Of a stretch of 64,000 nucleotides of DNA, positions 44,224 through 53,808 are shown piece after piece. The position numbers and the translations under genes were made by a program. The DNA comes from CAIWHR01 sp963809965 (GTDB lineage: Bacteria > Pseudomonadota > Gammaproteobacteria > Burkholderiales > Casimicrobiaceae). Each line of letters begins with the position of its first letter. Position 1 is the first letter of the stretch. The notes beneath the pieces were generated by a model. It saw nothing but the letters and a program-made list of their open reading frames with translations, was not told the origin of the DNA and made no database searches. Location of the stretch: the NCBI GenBank assembly GCA_963809965.1, contig CAWELU010000001.1, forward strand, positions 288,608 to 352,607. Reading direction: 5' to 3'.

Positions 44224-45261
44224 CTAGAACGTGTACCCGACGATCGGCTCGCGATCCTCGAGTTCGTCCAGGAGCTGCGCAAGCCCGCCGAGCGCGCGGT
44301 AGCGGCTCGAGGCGCGGCGCAGGTACGCCATCACTCGGGGCATGTCGCCGAGGTACGCCGACTTGCCGTCGCGGTGGAAGAGGCGAGCGAAAATGCCGAG
44401 CACCTTGAGTTGCCGCTGCACGCCCATCCACTCGTAATCGTGCCAGAAGGCGCCGAAGTCCTCGCCAACCGGCAGCCCCACTCTGCGCGCGCGCTCCCAG
44501 TAGCGGACCGCCCAGTCGAGCTCGCGCTCCTCGTCCCAACTCACGTACGCGTCGCGCAGCAGCGAGACGAGGTCGTAGGTGATGGGTCCGACCACGGCAT
44601 CCTGGAAATCGAGGACGCCGGGATTGGGATCGCCGATCATCAGATTCCGTGAATGGTAATCGCGGTGGACGTACACGCGGGGCTGCGCAAGGTTGTTGTC
44701 GAGGATCTTCCGACGCGCATCCGCAAATGTCGCGCGCTGCGCCGGTGAGAGTGCGCGGGAAAGGTGCCGGCTCGCGTACCATTCCGGGAACAGATCGAGC
44801 TCGCGTGCCAGCAGCGCCTCGTCGTAGGACGGCAGCTCGCGGTCGCGCGTGGCGAGCTGCCATCGGATCAGCGCGTCGATCGCGTCGGAGTACAGCCGGG
44901 GCGCCGAGGTGGCGTCGAGTGCGGCGAGATAGGTGCGCGCGCCAAGATCGGTCATCAGCAGGAAGCCCTGCGCGAAGTCCTGCGCGAGCACGACCGGGGC
45001 ATGCACGCCGGCGTCGTCGAGCAGCCGGGAAACGTGGACGTAGGGTCGGCAATCCTCCATCGGGGGCGGCGCGTCCATCGCTATCAGCGACGCGTGCCCT
45101 CGCCACGACCGGGGCGGCGTTACGCGGAAGTACCGGCGGAAACTCGCGTCCGCGGAAGCCGGCTCGATCGCGAACTCGCGCGTGCCGAGTGCGCTCGCGG
45201 TCCACGCGGACAGCATCGCGAAGCGCGGATCGGCGTCCGCGCCGGGGGTGATTGCAGTCAT
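44224..45261 (-). CDS. amgK: N-acetylmuramate/N-acetylglucosamine kinase AmgK
   Basis: Anomeric sugar kinase of the aminoglycoside-phosphotransferase fold, feeding MurU. 345 residues from ATG 45261. An upstream start at 45288 is possible. Motifs are A-S-F-R-R-Y-F-R-V, L-L-M-T-D-L-G, the Brenner motif V-Y-V-H-R-D-Y-H-S-R-N-L-M, and V-L-D-F-Q-D-A-V-V-G-P-I-T-Y-D-L. The order lptD (divergent), amgK, murU is the same as in Pseudomonas. Confidence 0.9.
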   Translation of the reverse strand: MTAITPGADADPRFAMLSAWTASALGTREFAIEPASADASFRRYFRVTPPRSWRGHASLIAMDAPPPMEDCRPYVHVSRLLDDAGVHAPVVLAQDFAQGFLLMTDLGARTYLAALDATSAPRLYSDAIDALIRWQLATRDRELPSYDEALLARELDLFPEWYASRHLSRALSPAQRATFADARRKILDNNLAQPRVYVHRDYHSRNLMIGDPNPGVLDFQDAVVGPITYDLVSLLRDAYVSWDEERELDWAVRYWERARRVGLPVGEDFGAFWHDYEWMGVQRQLKVLGIFARLFHRDGKSAYLGDMPRVMAYLRRASSRYRALGGLAQLLDELEDREPIVGYTF

Positions 45262-45354
45262 CGGATCGGCGCGGTGCGCGGCCGGCACGTGAGTGGGAAC
45301 GATCCCGGCGCGAACGGATGGACGCGACTGCGCGGGGAACGTGGAGCGGCACGC

Positions 45355-45360
45355 TAGAAT
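45355..45360 (+). promoter_or_regulatory. Putative -10 box of lptD
   Basis: TAGAAT followed by GCGC, a common discriminator type here. If used, the first in-frame ATG of lptD (45359) would overlap the promoter and cannot be the start. Confidence 0.4.
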
Positions 45361-45403
45361 GCGCTATTTTACCATCGCTGCAACGGTCTTAAGCCTCCAC
45401 TTC

Positions 45404-47755
45404 GTGCGCAAGCGCCCTTGCCTGACCCGCCCCGCACTGGCTGTAGCGGTGGCGCTCGCGCCATTGCCCGCGTACGGCGAGAACTCGTCGCCGGAGCAAG
45501 GCATGGCGACGACGCTGCCGGTGCCGGTATTGCGGACCGCGCCACAGCTCGTTCCACCGGCGCCTGCGGCGCAGCCCGGATCGGCCGCGGGGCTCTCGCC
45601 GGCGACGCCGACGACTCCGGACGGCAGCGCGATATTCCTGCGGGCCGACCGGGTCGAAGGGGTCGCCGAAAAATACGTCGAAGCTGCCGGAAAGGTCGAA
45701 TTGCGTTCACGGCGCGAGACGGTGCTCGCCGATTGGCTGCGCTACGACATCGTCGCGGACGAGATCTGGGGCAAGGGCGACGTGCTGATCCGGCACGGGA
45801 TCGACTGGATCACGGGACCGGAGGTCCGGTTCAAGCGCGACACCGAAACCGGCTATTTCTCCTCTCCGCGTTACTACATCGGCGAAAACGGCGCGCGGGG
45901 GAGCGCGGCGGAGATCCGCTTTGCCGGCCCCGATCGTTACGAAGCGACCGACGCGCGGTACACGACATGCGTGGCGCCGCATGACGACTGGTACATCCGG
46001 CTGGGCGAGCTCGAAGTCGACCGGGCACGCAACGTCGGCACCGGCCACGACGCAACCGTCTACTTTCTCGGGGCGCCGATCGTGTTCTCGCCGTGGATCG
46101 AGTTCCCGCTGTCGAGCGCGCGCAAGACGGGATTCCTCACGCCGACGCTGGGCTCGACCAACATTCGCGGTTTCGAATACGCGCAGCCCTATTACCTGAA
46201 CCTCGCGCCGAACTACGATGCGACGATCGTTCCGCGCCTCATGACCAAGCGCGGGCTGCAGGTCGGTGGGCAGGGACGCTACCTGGCCGAAACGTTCCAG
46301 GGCGAGGCACTGGCCGAGTACCTGTACAACGACCGCGTGACCGGGACGACACGGTATGCGCTGGCGTCGAGGCACACGCAGAGCCTCGGGCTCCTGCCGG
46401 GGTTGATCGGCTACTGGAACCTGAACAAGGTCTCGGACAACACCTACTTCGCCGACCTTTCCGACCGCGTCGGACTGACGTCGCAGACGACGTTGCCGCG
46501 CGAAGGCGGCTTCACGTGGGCCACAGGCCCGTGGCAGTTCGTCGCCCGGGCCCAGGCATTCCAGACGCTGCAGGATCCCAACGAGCAACAGCCGCTGCCG
46601 TATAACCGCGTGCCGCAATTCCTCGCGACGCTGAACGATGTCGAGTGGAACGGCCTCGCATTCGGCGGCGTTGGGGAGTACGCGTATTTCCGGCAGCCGA
46701 CGCTGACGACCGGGCAGCGCGTCTATGCGTGGCCGACGGTGACGTGGGCGAGGGAAGGAGCCGCGTGGTCGGTCAACGCACGGACCGGCGTTCACCTGCG
46801 CCACTACGACTTGAACGAGAAGCGGCCGGGCGTTCCGAACACCCTCGACTATGCGATTCCCATCACGTCGATCGATGCTCGGCTCCTCTTCGAGCGCGAC
46901 TGGAGCATCTTCGGCCGGAACTTCGTGCAGACGCTCGAGCCGCGCGCGTTCTACGTGTACGTTCCCTACCGCGATCAGAGCCGCGCGCCGGTATTCGACA
47001 CCGCGCTCGACGATTACAACTTCAGCCAGCTGTTCAGCGTGAACCGGTATCTGGGCAATGACCGCATCGGTGATGCGAACCAGATTACGCTCGCGCTGTC
47101 CTCGCGGCTGCTCGACCCCGAGACCGGAGGAGAACGCCTGCGGGTCGCGATCGGCGAGCGCTTCTACTTCGAGGACCAGCGCGTGGTGCTGAACGAGTCG
47201 CCGCGGGCCGCCGCCACGTCCGACGTTCTGCTGGGCGTCGAGGGGCGGCTTTCCGACGCATGGTCGATCGTCGCGCTGTGGCAGTACAACTTCGACTCGT
47301 CGCGGACCGAGCGGACCAACGCCGGCTTCCGCTATACGCCGGCGCCGGGACGTGTGTTCAACGCGAGCTACACGTATTCGCGCCAGTACTTCGATCCGAT
47401 CGGCAGGCAGTCGCAACTGAACCAATTCGACCTTTCCGCGCAATGGCCGCTAAGCGAAAACTGGACGCTGCTCGGACGCTGGAACTACTCGCTCCTCGAC
47501 CACAACACGCTGGAGGCGGTAGCGGGCGTCGAGTACAATGCCGGCTGCTGGGTGTTGCGCTTCGTCGGCCAACGGCTGACGACGACGACGCAGACCACGA
47601 CCAACTCGGTCTACCTGCAGCTCGAGCTCACCGGCCTGGCGCGGTTCGGCACCAGTCCGCTCGACCTGTTGCGCCGGAGCGTGCCCGGCTATCAGCAAAC
47701 GAACGATCCGACGGTATCGCCGCGCGAGCGCGACGACTACTTTCAGGAATTCTGA
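45404..47755 (+). CDS. lptD: LPS-assembly outer-membrane protein LptD
   Basis: Inserts lipopolysaccharide into the outer leaflet with LptE. About 783 residues from GTG 45404, which gives a signal peptide ending P-A-Y-G-E. An N-terminal periplasmic jellyroll (Y-V-E-A-A-G-K-V-E-L-R-S-R-R-E, D-V-L-I-R-H-G) is followed by the large barrel, including S-A-R-K-T-G-F-L-T-P-T-L-G-S-T. An in-frame ATG at 45359 is an alternative start. surA follows nine bases after the stop. It is divergent from amgK. Confidence 0.94.
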   Translation: MRKRPCLTRPALAVAVALAPLPAYGENSSPEQGMATTLPVPVLRTAPQLVPPAPAAQPGSAAGLSPATPTTPDGSAIFLRADRVEGVAEKYVEAAGKVELRSRRETVLADWLRYDIVADEIWGKGDVLIRHGIDWITGPEVRFKRDTETGYFSSPRYYIGENGARGSAAEIRFAGPDRYEATDARYTTCVAPHDDWYIRLGELEVDRARNVGTGHDATVYFLGAPIVFSPWIEFPLSSARKTGFLTPTLGSTNIRGFEYAQPYYLNLAPNYDATIVPRLMTKRGLQVGGQGRYLAETFQGEALAEYLYNDRVTGTTRYALASRHTQSLGLLPGLIGYWNLNKVSDNTYFADLSDRVGLTSQTTLPREGGFTWATGPWQFVARAQAFQTLQDPNEQQPLPYNRVPQFLATLNDVEWNGLAFGGVGEYAYFRQPTLTTGQRVYAWPTVTWAREGAAWSVNARTGVHLRHYDLNEKRPGVPNTLDYAIPITSIDARLLFERDWSIFGRNFVQTLEPRAFYVYVPYRDQSRAPVFDTALDDYNFSQLFSVNRYLGNDRIGDANQITLALSSRLLDPETGGERLRVAIGERFYFEDQRVVLNESPRAAATSDVLLGVEGRLSDAWSIVALWQYNFDSSRTERTNAGFRYTPAPGRVFNASYTYSRQYFDPIGRQSQLNQFDLSAQWPLSENWTLLGRWNYSLLDHNTLEAVAGVEYNAGCWVLRFVGQRLTTTTQTTTNSVYLQLELTGLARFGTSPLDLLRRSVPGYQQTNDPTVSPRERDDYFQEF

Positions 47756-47763
47756 GGCCCCAT

Positions 47764-49155
47764 ATGAGCCGCTTGCGTGTTCATCTCCCCGTCGCCGCCT
47801 TTCTCGTCGCCGTGGTCGCGGCCGTGCTCGCGTTCGATGCCGGGGCGCAGCGCCCTGCGCCGCGCACCTCGCCGGCGCCAGGACCGGTGCCGCGAGCCGC
47901 TCCGGCGCCCGGCGGCGCCTCGCTGGATCGCACCATACCCATCGATCGCGTGGTGGCGGTCGTCAACGACGAGGCGTTGACCCAGTTCGACATCAACGAG
48001 CAGAAGCGCATCGTGTTGGGGCAGATGCAGGCGCAGAAAGTCTCACCCCCGGCGCCGGAGGTGCTCGAGAAGCAGCTGCTCGACCGGCTAATCACCGAGC
48101 GGGTACTGTTGCAGTACGCCAAGGAAACGGGCATTCGCGTCGACGATACGCAGGTCGAGCGCACGATTCTGCGGATCGCACAGGACAACAAGGTTTCCGC
48201 CGAAGATTTTCGGCGGGCCGTCGAGCGCGAAGGCATCCCCTACCCGAAATATCGGGAGGACATCCGCAACGAGATCGTGATCCAGCGGCTGCGCGAGCGC
48301 GAGGTCGACGGGCGGGTCTCGGTCAGCGATGCCGAGGTCGAGTACTTTCTCGCCACGCTGAACGCGCAGACAGGGGGCGACATCGAATACCGGCTGGCGC
48401 ACGTGCTGGTGCTGGTGCCGGAGCAGGCGTCCCCCGAGCAGATCGATGCCAAGCTCCGGCGCGCGGAGGAGGCGCTGCGCCAGATCCGCTCCGGCACCGA
48501 TTTCGGACAGGTCGCCGCCGGCTTCTCGGACGCGCAGGATGCGCTGCAAGGCGGCAACATGGGCTGGCGGGCGCCGGCGCGGTTGCCAACCGTGTTCGCG
48601 GATCCCGTGCGCGGAATGAAGCCGGGGGAAGTGTCGGGAGTCCTCCGATCGGCCGCGGGATTCCACATCGTGAAACTGCTCGAGACGCGCAGCCGCAACG
48701 CGCCGACCGTCGTGGACCAGACGCGCGCGCGGCACATCCTCGTCAAGGTCAACGAGGTGACCTCGGAATCCGAGGGCAAGCTCAGGATCGACCGGATCCG
48801 GGAGCGGATCGAACGCGGCGCGAAGTTCGAGGAGCAGGCGAGGCTCAACTCCGAGGACGCGAGTGCGGCGAAGGGCGGCGATCTCGGATGGCTGTCGCCA
48901 GGCGACACGGTTCCGGATTTCGAGCAGGCGATGGACAAATTGAAGCCGGGCGAGGTGTCGGCACCGGTGCGCACCCAGTTCGGCTGGCACCTGATTCAGG
49001 TGCAGGATCGGCGGACGCAGGACATCACTGCCGAGCGGCAGCGCGACCAGGCGCGGATGGCGCTGCGGCAGCGCAAGTCCGACGAGGCGTTCCAGGACTG
49101 GGTGCGCCAGACGCGGGACCGAGCCTACGTCGAGATCAAGGTCGACGAGCGATGA
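47764..49155 (+). CDS. surA: Periplasmic chaperone and prolyl isomerase SurA
   Basis: Helps outer-membrane proteins such as LptD fold. 463 residues. After the signal peptide comes a Pro/Ala-rich segment. The SurA N-domain follows (I-D-R-V-V-A-V-V-N-D-E-A-L-T-Q-F-D). Two parvulin domains are present (L-A-H-V-L-V-L-V-P, then A-R-H-I-L-V-K-V-N and G-D-L-G-W-L-S-P-G). The extra low-complexity stretch after the signal is longer than in E. coli. Usual neighbours pdxA and ksgA are absent. Confidence 0.94.
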   Translation: MSRLRVHLPVAAFLVAVVAAVLAFDAGAQRPAPRTSPAPGPVPRAAPAPGGASLDRTIPIDRVVAVVNDEALTQFDINEQKRIVLGQMQAQKVSPPAPEVLEKQLLDRLITERVLLQYAKETGIRVDDTQVERTILRIAQDNKVSAEDFRRAVEREGIPYPKYREDIRNEIVIQRLREREVDGRVSVSDAEVEYFLATLNAQTGGDIEYRLAHVLVLVPEQASPEQIDAKLRRAEEALRQIRSGTDFGQVAAGFSDAQDALQGGNMGWRAPARLPTVFADPVRGMKPGEVSGVLRSAAGFHIVKLLETRSRNAPTVVDQTRARHILVKVNEVTSESEGKLRIDRIRERIERGAKFEEQARLNSEDASAAKGGDLGWLSPGDTVPDFEQAMDKLKPGEVSAPVRTQFGWHLIQVQDRRTQDITAERQRDQARMALRQRKSDEAFQDWVRQTRDRAYVEIKVDER

Positions 49156-49195
49156 CGCGGCCCGCACAGGGTCTATCGACCGACGTGCGCCAACG

Positions 49196-49927
49196 ATGCC
49201 GTCCCGAGAGCCGATGACGCACGCACCGGTCGACGCGGAGGCGGCGCTCCTCGCGGATCAGGTCGCGTACTATCGAGCGCGCGCCTCCGAATACGACGAA
49301 TGGTGGTTTCGGACCGGTCGTTACGATCGGGGAGCCGCACTCAACGCGGCATGGCGGGCCGAAACTGGGGCGGTCGAATCCGCGCTGGCCGAGTTCCTGC
49401 GCGAGCGCAGGCCGCAGCGGGTGCTCGAGCTCGCGTGCGGAACGGGGCTCTTCACGCGGCACCTGGCGCCGATGGCCTCGCGCGTCGTCGCGGTCGACAC
49501 GTCCCCGGAGATGATCGAGATCAACCGGGCGCGGACTTCCGCACCGCACGTCGAGTACGTCGGGGCCGACATTTTCTCGTGGACCAGCGAGGAGCGCTTC
49601 GATCTCGTCTTCTTCAGCTTCTGGCTCTCGCACGTTCCGCCGGCGCGCTTCGACACCTTCTGGGCACAGGTTCGCGGCGCTCTCGCGCCGGGCGGCGCTG
49701 CCTATCTGATCGACTCCGCGTTCGACCGCACGTCAACGGCGAAGGATCACGTCCTGACCGACGCCGGGGTCCTGACACGCAGGCTCAACGATGGTCGCGA
49801 GTTCCGCGTGGTGAAGATCTTTCACGAAGCCGACGCCTTGAATGGACGGCTCGCGCAGCTCTCCTGGGATGCCACGATCGCGCGCACAACCACCTACTTC
49901 ATCCATGGGGTGGCGCGGCCGGTGTGA
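49196..49927 (+). CDS. Class I SAM-dependent methyltransferase
   Basis: 243 residues. The SAM loop is V-L-E-L-A-C-G-T-G-L-F-T, the acidic strand V-V-A-V-D-T-S-P-E-M, and the later motif L-V-F-F-S-F-W-L-S-H-V-P. The small-molecule type fold gives no substrate. ATG 49196, with ATG 49214 equally possible. Its end overlaps the convergent acetyltransferase gene by 29 bases. Confidence 0.85.
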   Translation: MPSREPMTHAPVDAEAALLADQVAYYRARASEYDEWWFRTGRYDRGAALNAAWRAETGAVESALAEFLRERRPQRVLELACGTGLFTRHLAPMASRVVAVDTSPEMIEINRARTSAPHVEYVGADIFSWTSEERFDLVFFSFWLSHVPPARFDTFWAQVRGALAPGGAAYLIDSAFDRTSTAKDHVLTDAGVLTRRLNDGREFRVVKIFHEADALNGRLAQLSWDATIARTTTYFIHGVARPV

Positions 49928-50450
49928 GCCGCTTCTCCATCACCACGAACGCGATGCCCACGCCCGGCGCGAGCGGGTGCTGGTCGACGCCTTTGGCAGC
50001 GTAGCCCAGGGCCTGGTAGAAGGGCACCGAATTGAGCGACGCTTCCACGACGAGTCCTGGAAGACCACGGCTGCGGCTTTCGCGCTCGAGCGCATCGACG
50101 AGCGCCGCGCCGACGCCTCGGCGCACCCAGCCGGGATCGACGTAAATCGCATCGATCGTGCCCTCCGCGACGTGAAGCTGGCCGTAGCCGATGATGCGGG
50201 AGCCCTCCTCTGCCGTGGTTTCGGCGACCAGCAAGAGCCGCGTCGACATCGGCTCGAGGTAGCCCTCCGGGCGCATCCGGGTCGCCCAGGCCTCCCGTTC
50301 GTCGGGCGTGTAGTGAGTGCCGGCGAGTGCACGGACAGCGCGTCCGTGAACCAGCCATAGCGCCTCCGCGTCGGCGGGTCGGGCGGGACGAATGGCGAAC
50401 CGGAACCCGCCTTCGCCGAAGCTCCGGAGCGCGGCGTCCGGCCTCGGCAT
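49899..50450 (-). CDS. GNAT family N-acetyltransferase
   Basis: 183 residues. The GNAT core shows R-P-A-R-P-A-D-A-E-A-L near the N-terminus and I-D-A-I-Y-V-D-P-G-W-V-R-R-G-V-G-A-A-L-V as the acetyl-CoA loop. It continues with S-V-P-F-Y-Q-A-L-G-Y. The substrate is unknown. The ATG at 50450 was chosen because residues before it look like out-of-frame sequence of the next gene. Confidence 0.85.
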   Translation of the reverse strand: MPRPDAALRSFGEGGFRFAIRPARPADAEALWLVHGRAVRALAGTHYTPDEREAWATRMRPEGYLEPMSTRLLLVAETTAEEGSRIIGYGQLHVAEGTIDAIYVDPGWVRRGVGAALVDALERESRSRGLPGLVVEASLNSVPFYQALGYAAKGVDQHPLAPGVGIAFVVMEKRLTPAAPPHG

Positions 50451-50460
50451 CAGCAGAGCG

Positions 50461-50667
50461 TCAATCGTCGCTCTGATAGACGTAGGCGGGCAGGGGCACG
50501 CGCCCTTCGTCCATCTGCCTGCGTGCTGCGAGGTCGGTCGGTCGCTTGTCCCACCAGAGCGCGCGACTCTTCTTCTGCTCTTCGGCGATCTGCGGCTTCT
50601 TCTCCAGCAGCTCGCGGATGAAGCGCGTATGGTCGGATTCGTAGTGACGGGAGGGAAGCATCGGCAT
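50461..50667 (-). CDS. DUF3460 small protein
   Basis: 68 residues. The family pattern is H-Y-E-S-D-H-T-R-F-I-R-E-L-L, then R-A-L-W-W-D-K-R-P and the ending Y-V-Y-Q-S-D-D. These short proteins are characteristic of betaproteobacteria and uncharacterised. ATG 50667 (or 50661) was chosen because a minus-strand TAGTAT at 50710-50705 looks like the -10 box and excludes earlier starts. Confidence 0.85.
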   Translation of the reverse strand: MPMLPSRHYESDHTRFIRELLEKKPQIAEEQKKSRALWWDKRPTDLAARRQMDEGRVPLPAYVYQSDD

Positions 50668-50707
50668 GGCGGTCGGCGCGGCGGCAGGCGATAAGGGAAC
50701 GAACATA

Positions 50708-51886
50708 CTAGCATTCGCCGGCCGCTGCGCTAGCGCGCGCGCCCCGCGGCAGTCGTCCTGCAACGACCTCGAAGCGAAACAGCCGGCATTCGATGTTGCC
50801 GTTGTAGAGGGGTGTCCTGCGCGAAGGCTTGAGACCGATCAGGCGGGCGAGCCGAAGATCGCCGGTGAGCAGATGCGCGGTCCAGCCCGGAAAGTGCTGT
50901 TTCAGCGCGTCGCCGAGCCGCGGGTAGAACGCCGCGAGCGTCGCTGCGTCGTCGAGCCGGCTGCCGTAGGGCGGATTGGCGATCAGCAGGCCGGCGGGCG
51001 CCGGCGCGGGCCGCATAAGCACGTCGAGCTCGGCCATCTCGATCCAGGCATCCACGCCCGCGAGCGCCGCATTGGTCCGGCATTGGGCGACTGCGCGCGG
51101 ATCGATGTCGCTCGCGTAAATCGTCGGTGTGCCGGGCGCAGGGCATATGCGATCGCGTGCGCGTTGCCTGATGCGTTGCCACGTGGGACCGTCGTACCAC
51201 GCGAGCTTTTGAAATCCGAACGTCCGCGCGAGACCCGGCGCGCGGTCGCTGGCGATCAGGGCCGCCTCGATCGGAATCGTGCCGCTGCCGCACATCGGGT
51301 CGAGCAGCGGGGTGCCCGGCGTCCAGCCCGCCAGCGCGACAAGGCCCGCGGCGAGATTCTCGCGCAGCGGGGCAACGTCGGTGTCGCGCCGCCAGCCGCG
51401 CTTGAACAGCGGCTCGCCCGAGGTGTCGAGATAGACGGTCGCCTCGCGTTCCGTAAGATACGCGTGGACGCGGACATCCGGGCGCTGCTTGTCCACCGAC
51501 GGCCGCTTGCCAGTCGTCACACGGAATCGGTCGCAGACCGCATCCTTGACCTTCAGCGTCGCGAACTCGAGGCTCGCGAGCGGCGAACGCGTCGCGGCCA
51601 CGTCGACCCGCAGCGTGCGATCACCCCGGAAGTGCCCGCTCCAGTCGATGCCGTGTGCGAGCCGGTAGAGCTCGTCCTCGTCGCGGTAGCTACCGTGCGC
51701 GACCTGCCAGAGTATCCGGCTCGCGAGCCGCGATTCGAGATTCGCGCGGTAGGCGAGCTCGAGCGGGCCGGCAAAGGCGACCCCGCCGTCCGCAGGCGCA
51801 GCGAATTCGGCCTCGAGCGCACGGAGCTCCGCGGCCAGCGCGGATTCGAGACCGCGCGGACACGGCGCGAAGAAGCGCTCGGTCAT
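50708..51886 (-). CDS. rlmL: 23S rRNA methyltransferase, THUMP type (RlmL-like)
   Basis: Methylates guanine N2 of 23S rRNA. 392 residues: an N-terminal ferredoxin-like and THUMP region (C-P-R-G-L-E-S-A-L-A-A-E-L), then the methyltransferase. Its motifs are L-L-D-P-M-C-G-S-G-T-I-P-I-E-A-A, A-S-D-I-D-P-R-A-V and the catalytic N-P-P-Y-G. It has the short form without the RlmK half. The RlmL target is assigned by family similarity. Confidence 0.88.
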   Translation of the reverse strand: MTERFFAPCPRGLESALAAELRALEAEFAAPADGGVAFAGPLELAYRANLESRLASRILWQVAHGSYRDEDELYRLAHGIDWSGHFRGDRTLRVDVAATRSPLASLEFATLKVKDAVCDRFRVTTGKRPSVDKQRPDVRVHAYLTEREATVYLDTSGEPLFKRGWRRDTDVAPLRENLAAGLVALAGWTPGTPLLDPMCGSGTIPIEAALIASDRAPGLARTFGFQKLAWYDGPTWQRIRQRARDRICPAPGTPTIYASDIDPRAVAQCRTNAALAGVDAWIEMAELDVLMRPAPAPAGLLIANPPYGSRLDDAATLAAFYPRLGDALKQHFPGWTAHLLTGDLRLARLIGLKPSRRTPLYNGNIECRLFRFEVVAGRLPRGARASAAAGEC

Positions 51887-51911
51887 CGCGGCAAGACTCC
51901 CGGCCCGCGGC

Positions 51912-52700
51912 TCACCGCGACAACCGACGCCGGGTCAGGACCAGGGCGACGAAGTAGGCAGCGCCGGCGTAGGCGAGCAGGACCGCGAGATGAAGCACGA
52001 TGCCGTTCGGAACATTGCCCATCAGCAGCGGGCGCGAGAGATCGATCGCGTGTTTCAACGGCAGCAGGTTCGCAACGGCTTGCAGGGCGGAGGGCATCTG
52101 GTCGACCGGGAAGAACACGCCGGACAGGAGCAGCATCGGCGTCAGCACCAGCGTGAAGAAGTACGTGAAGAAGTCGTAGCCCGGGGCCAGCGCGGTCATC
52201 ACCAGGCCAAACGCACCGAACGCGAGCCCGACGAGAAAGCCCAGCGGCACGATCCAGAGCGCAAACCAGGAATGCCCGAAACCCAGCGCCAGGATGACGC
52301 ACAGGATCGCGACGGTCGACATCACCGCCTTCGATGCCGCCCAGATCCACTCGGCGAAAACGACGTCGTCGAGCGAGATCGGAGCGTTGGTGATCGCGTC
52401 CCAGGTCCGCTGGACGTGCATGCGCGAGAACGCCGAGTACATCGCCTCGAAGCTCGACGTGAACATCGCGCTCTGGCACACCATCCCCGTGCCGATGAAC
52501 GCGATGTATTTCATGCCGCCGATCTCCGGCACGAACGCGCCGATGCCGTAACCGAGCGCGACCATGTAGAGCAGCGGGTCGGCGATGTTGCCCAGCACGC
52601 TCGCAAAGGCGAGCTTGCGCCAGACGAGCTGGTTGCGGCGCCAGACGGGGATCCAGCGCAGCGAGAGTTCGGGGGGCTTTAACAGGGCGAGGGTGGTCAT
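51912..52700 (-). CDS. ABC-2 type exporter permease, NodJ-like
   Basis: 262 residues with six membrane segments, including A-D-P-L-L-Y-M-V-A-L-G-Y-G-I-G and T-P-M-L-L-L-S-G-V-F-F-P-V-D-Q-M-P. The closest family is NodJ/ABC-2 permeases that pair with NodI-like ATPases. The ATPase gene lies upstream, so the two form one exporter. In non-symbionts the cargo is unknown. Confidence 0.88.
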   Translation of the reverse strand: MTTLALLKPPELSLRWIPVWRRNQLVWRKLAFASVLGNIADPLLYMVALGYGIGAFVPEIGGMKYIAFIGTGMVCQSAMFTSSFEAMYSAFSRMHVQRTWDAITNAPISLDDVVFAEWIWAASKAVMSTVAILCVILALGFGHSWFALWIVPLGFLVGLAFGAFGLVMTALAPGYDFFTYFFTLVLTPMLLLSGVFFPVDQMPSALQAVANLLPLKHAIDLSRPLLMGNVPNGIVLHLAVLLAYAGAAYFVALVLTRRRLSR

Positions 52701-52823
52701 GGGGCAACGAGAAGAGGTTGACGTGCGCAGCGGCCGGATGCGAGGATCGCGCCGGGCATGACGCGCATGTTAGCGCGGGCGAGCCGCGGCTGCCGATTCC
52801 GGACGGGCGGCGAGGGCGCCGGC

Positions 52824-53748
52824 TCAGTCCCGCAGCTCGCGCCCGGTGAGCTTGATGAAGAGATCCTCGAGATTCGCCGGCCGGTGCAGATAGCGTACGC
52901 CTTGTGCGTGGGCGAGCGCCGCCAGCAGCGGCTGCGGATCGACTGCGTAGCAGAACGCGGTTTCCCCCGCCTGCTCCACCCGTGTGGCCAACGCGGGCCC
53001 GTGCGTTTGCGCCCACGCCTTCGCCTCGTCGCCGTAGACTTCGATCACTTCCGGCTCGACGTGCGTTGCGATCAGCGCGCGCGGTGTGTCGGATGCGATC
53101 AGCACTCCCTTGTCGATGACCGCAAGCCGGGTCGCGAGCCGCTCCGCCTCGTCCATGAAGTGCGTGGTCAGCAGGATCGTCTTGCCCTGCGACAGCAATT
53201 GCCGCAGCCCGTCCCAGATCAGGTGTCGCGCCTGCGGATCGAGCCCGGTCGTCGGTTCGTCGAGGATGAGCAACTCCGGGTCGTTGACCAGCGCGCGGGC
53301 GAGCGTCAAGCGGCGTTTCATCCCGCCCGACAACGTGCGCAATGCCGCATCGCCACGGGTCGCCGAGCCCGGCGAATTCGAGCAACTTCGGAATGCGTGC
53401 AGCGAGCGTGGCACGATCGAGGCCGAAATAGCGGCCATAGACCGCGAGGTTCTCGGTGACGGTGAAATCGGGATCGAGGTTGTCCATCTGCGGGACGACA
53501 CCGACACGGATACGGGCGCGTCGCGCGGCTCGGGGCACCGGCTCACCGACCATTTCGATGGATCCGCCGTCCGGGTCGATGAGGCCGAGGCAGCAACGCA
53601 GCGTCGTCGTCTTGCCGGCACCGTTCGGTCCGAGCAGTCCGAAGCATTCGCCGCGGCGGATCTCGAACGACAGTCCGCGGACGACCTCGTTGCCGCCGTA
53701 CGACTTGCGCAGGCCGTCGACCCGCAGTACGACGTCAGGGGCGGACAC
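52824..53748 (-). CDS. ABC exporter ATPase, NodI-like (one frame change)
   Basis: ATPase partner of the permease. Walker A is L-L-G-P-N-G-A-G-K-T-T, with V-V-P-Q-M-D-N-L-D as the Q loop. After the frame change come the signature L-S-G-G-M-K-R-R-L and Walker B L-L-I-L-D-E-P-T-T-G-L-D. One extra base near 53355-53361 breaks the frame just before the signature. Corrected length is about 307 residues. The C-terminal accessory domain, with R-Y-L-H-R-P-A-N-L-E-D-L-F, supports the NodI/drug-exporter type. Confidence 0.85.
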
Positions 53749-53808
53749 GACTTCGCGTGAACCAGGTCACGGCGCGCGATTCCTCGACGCGCGACGACGT
53801 GGCCGAGC

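Noticed and set aside
49894..50358. A 154-codon frame overlapping the acetyltransferase
   Set aside because: It is the same region read in another frame, and the GNAT motifs are in the chosen frame.
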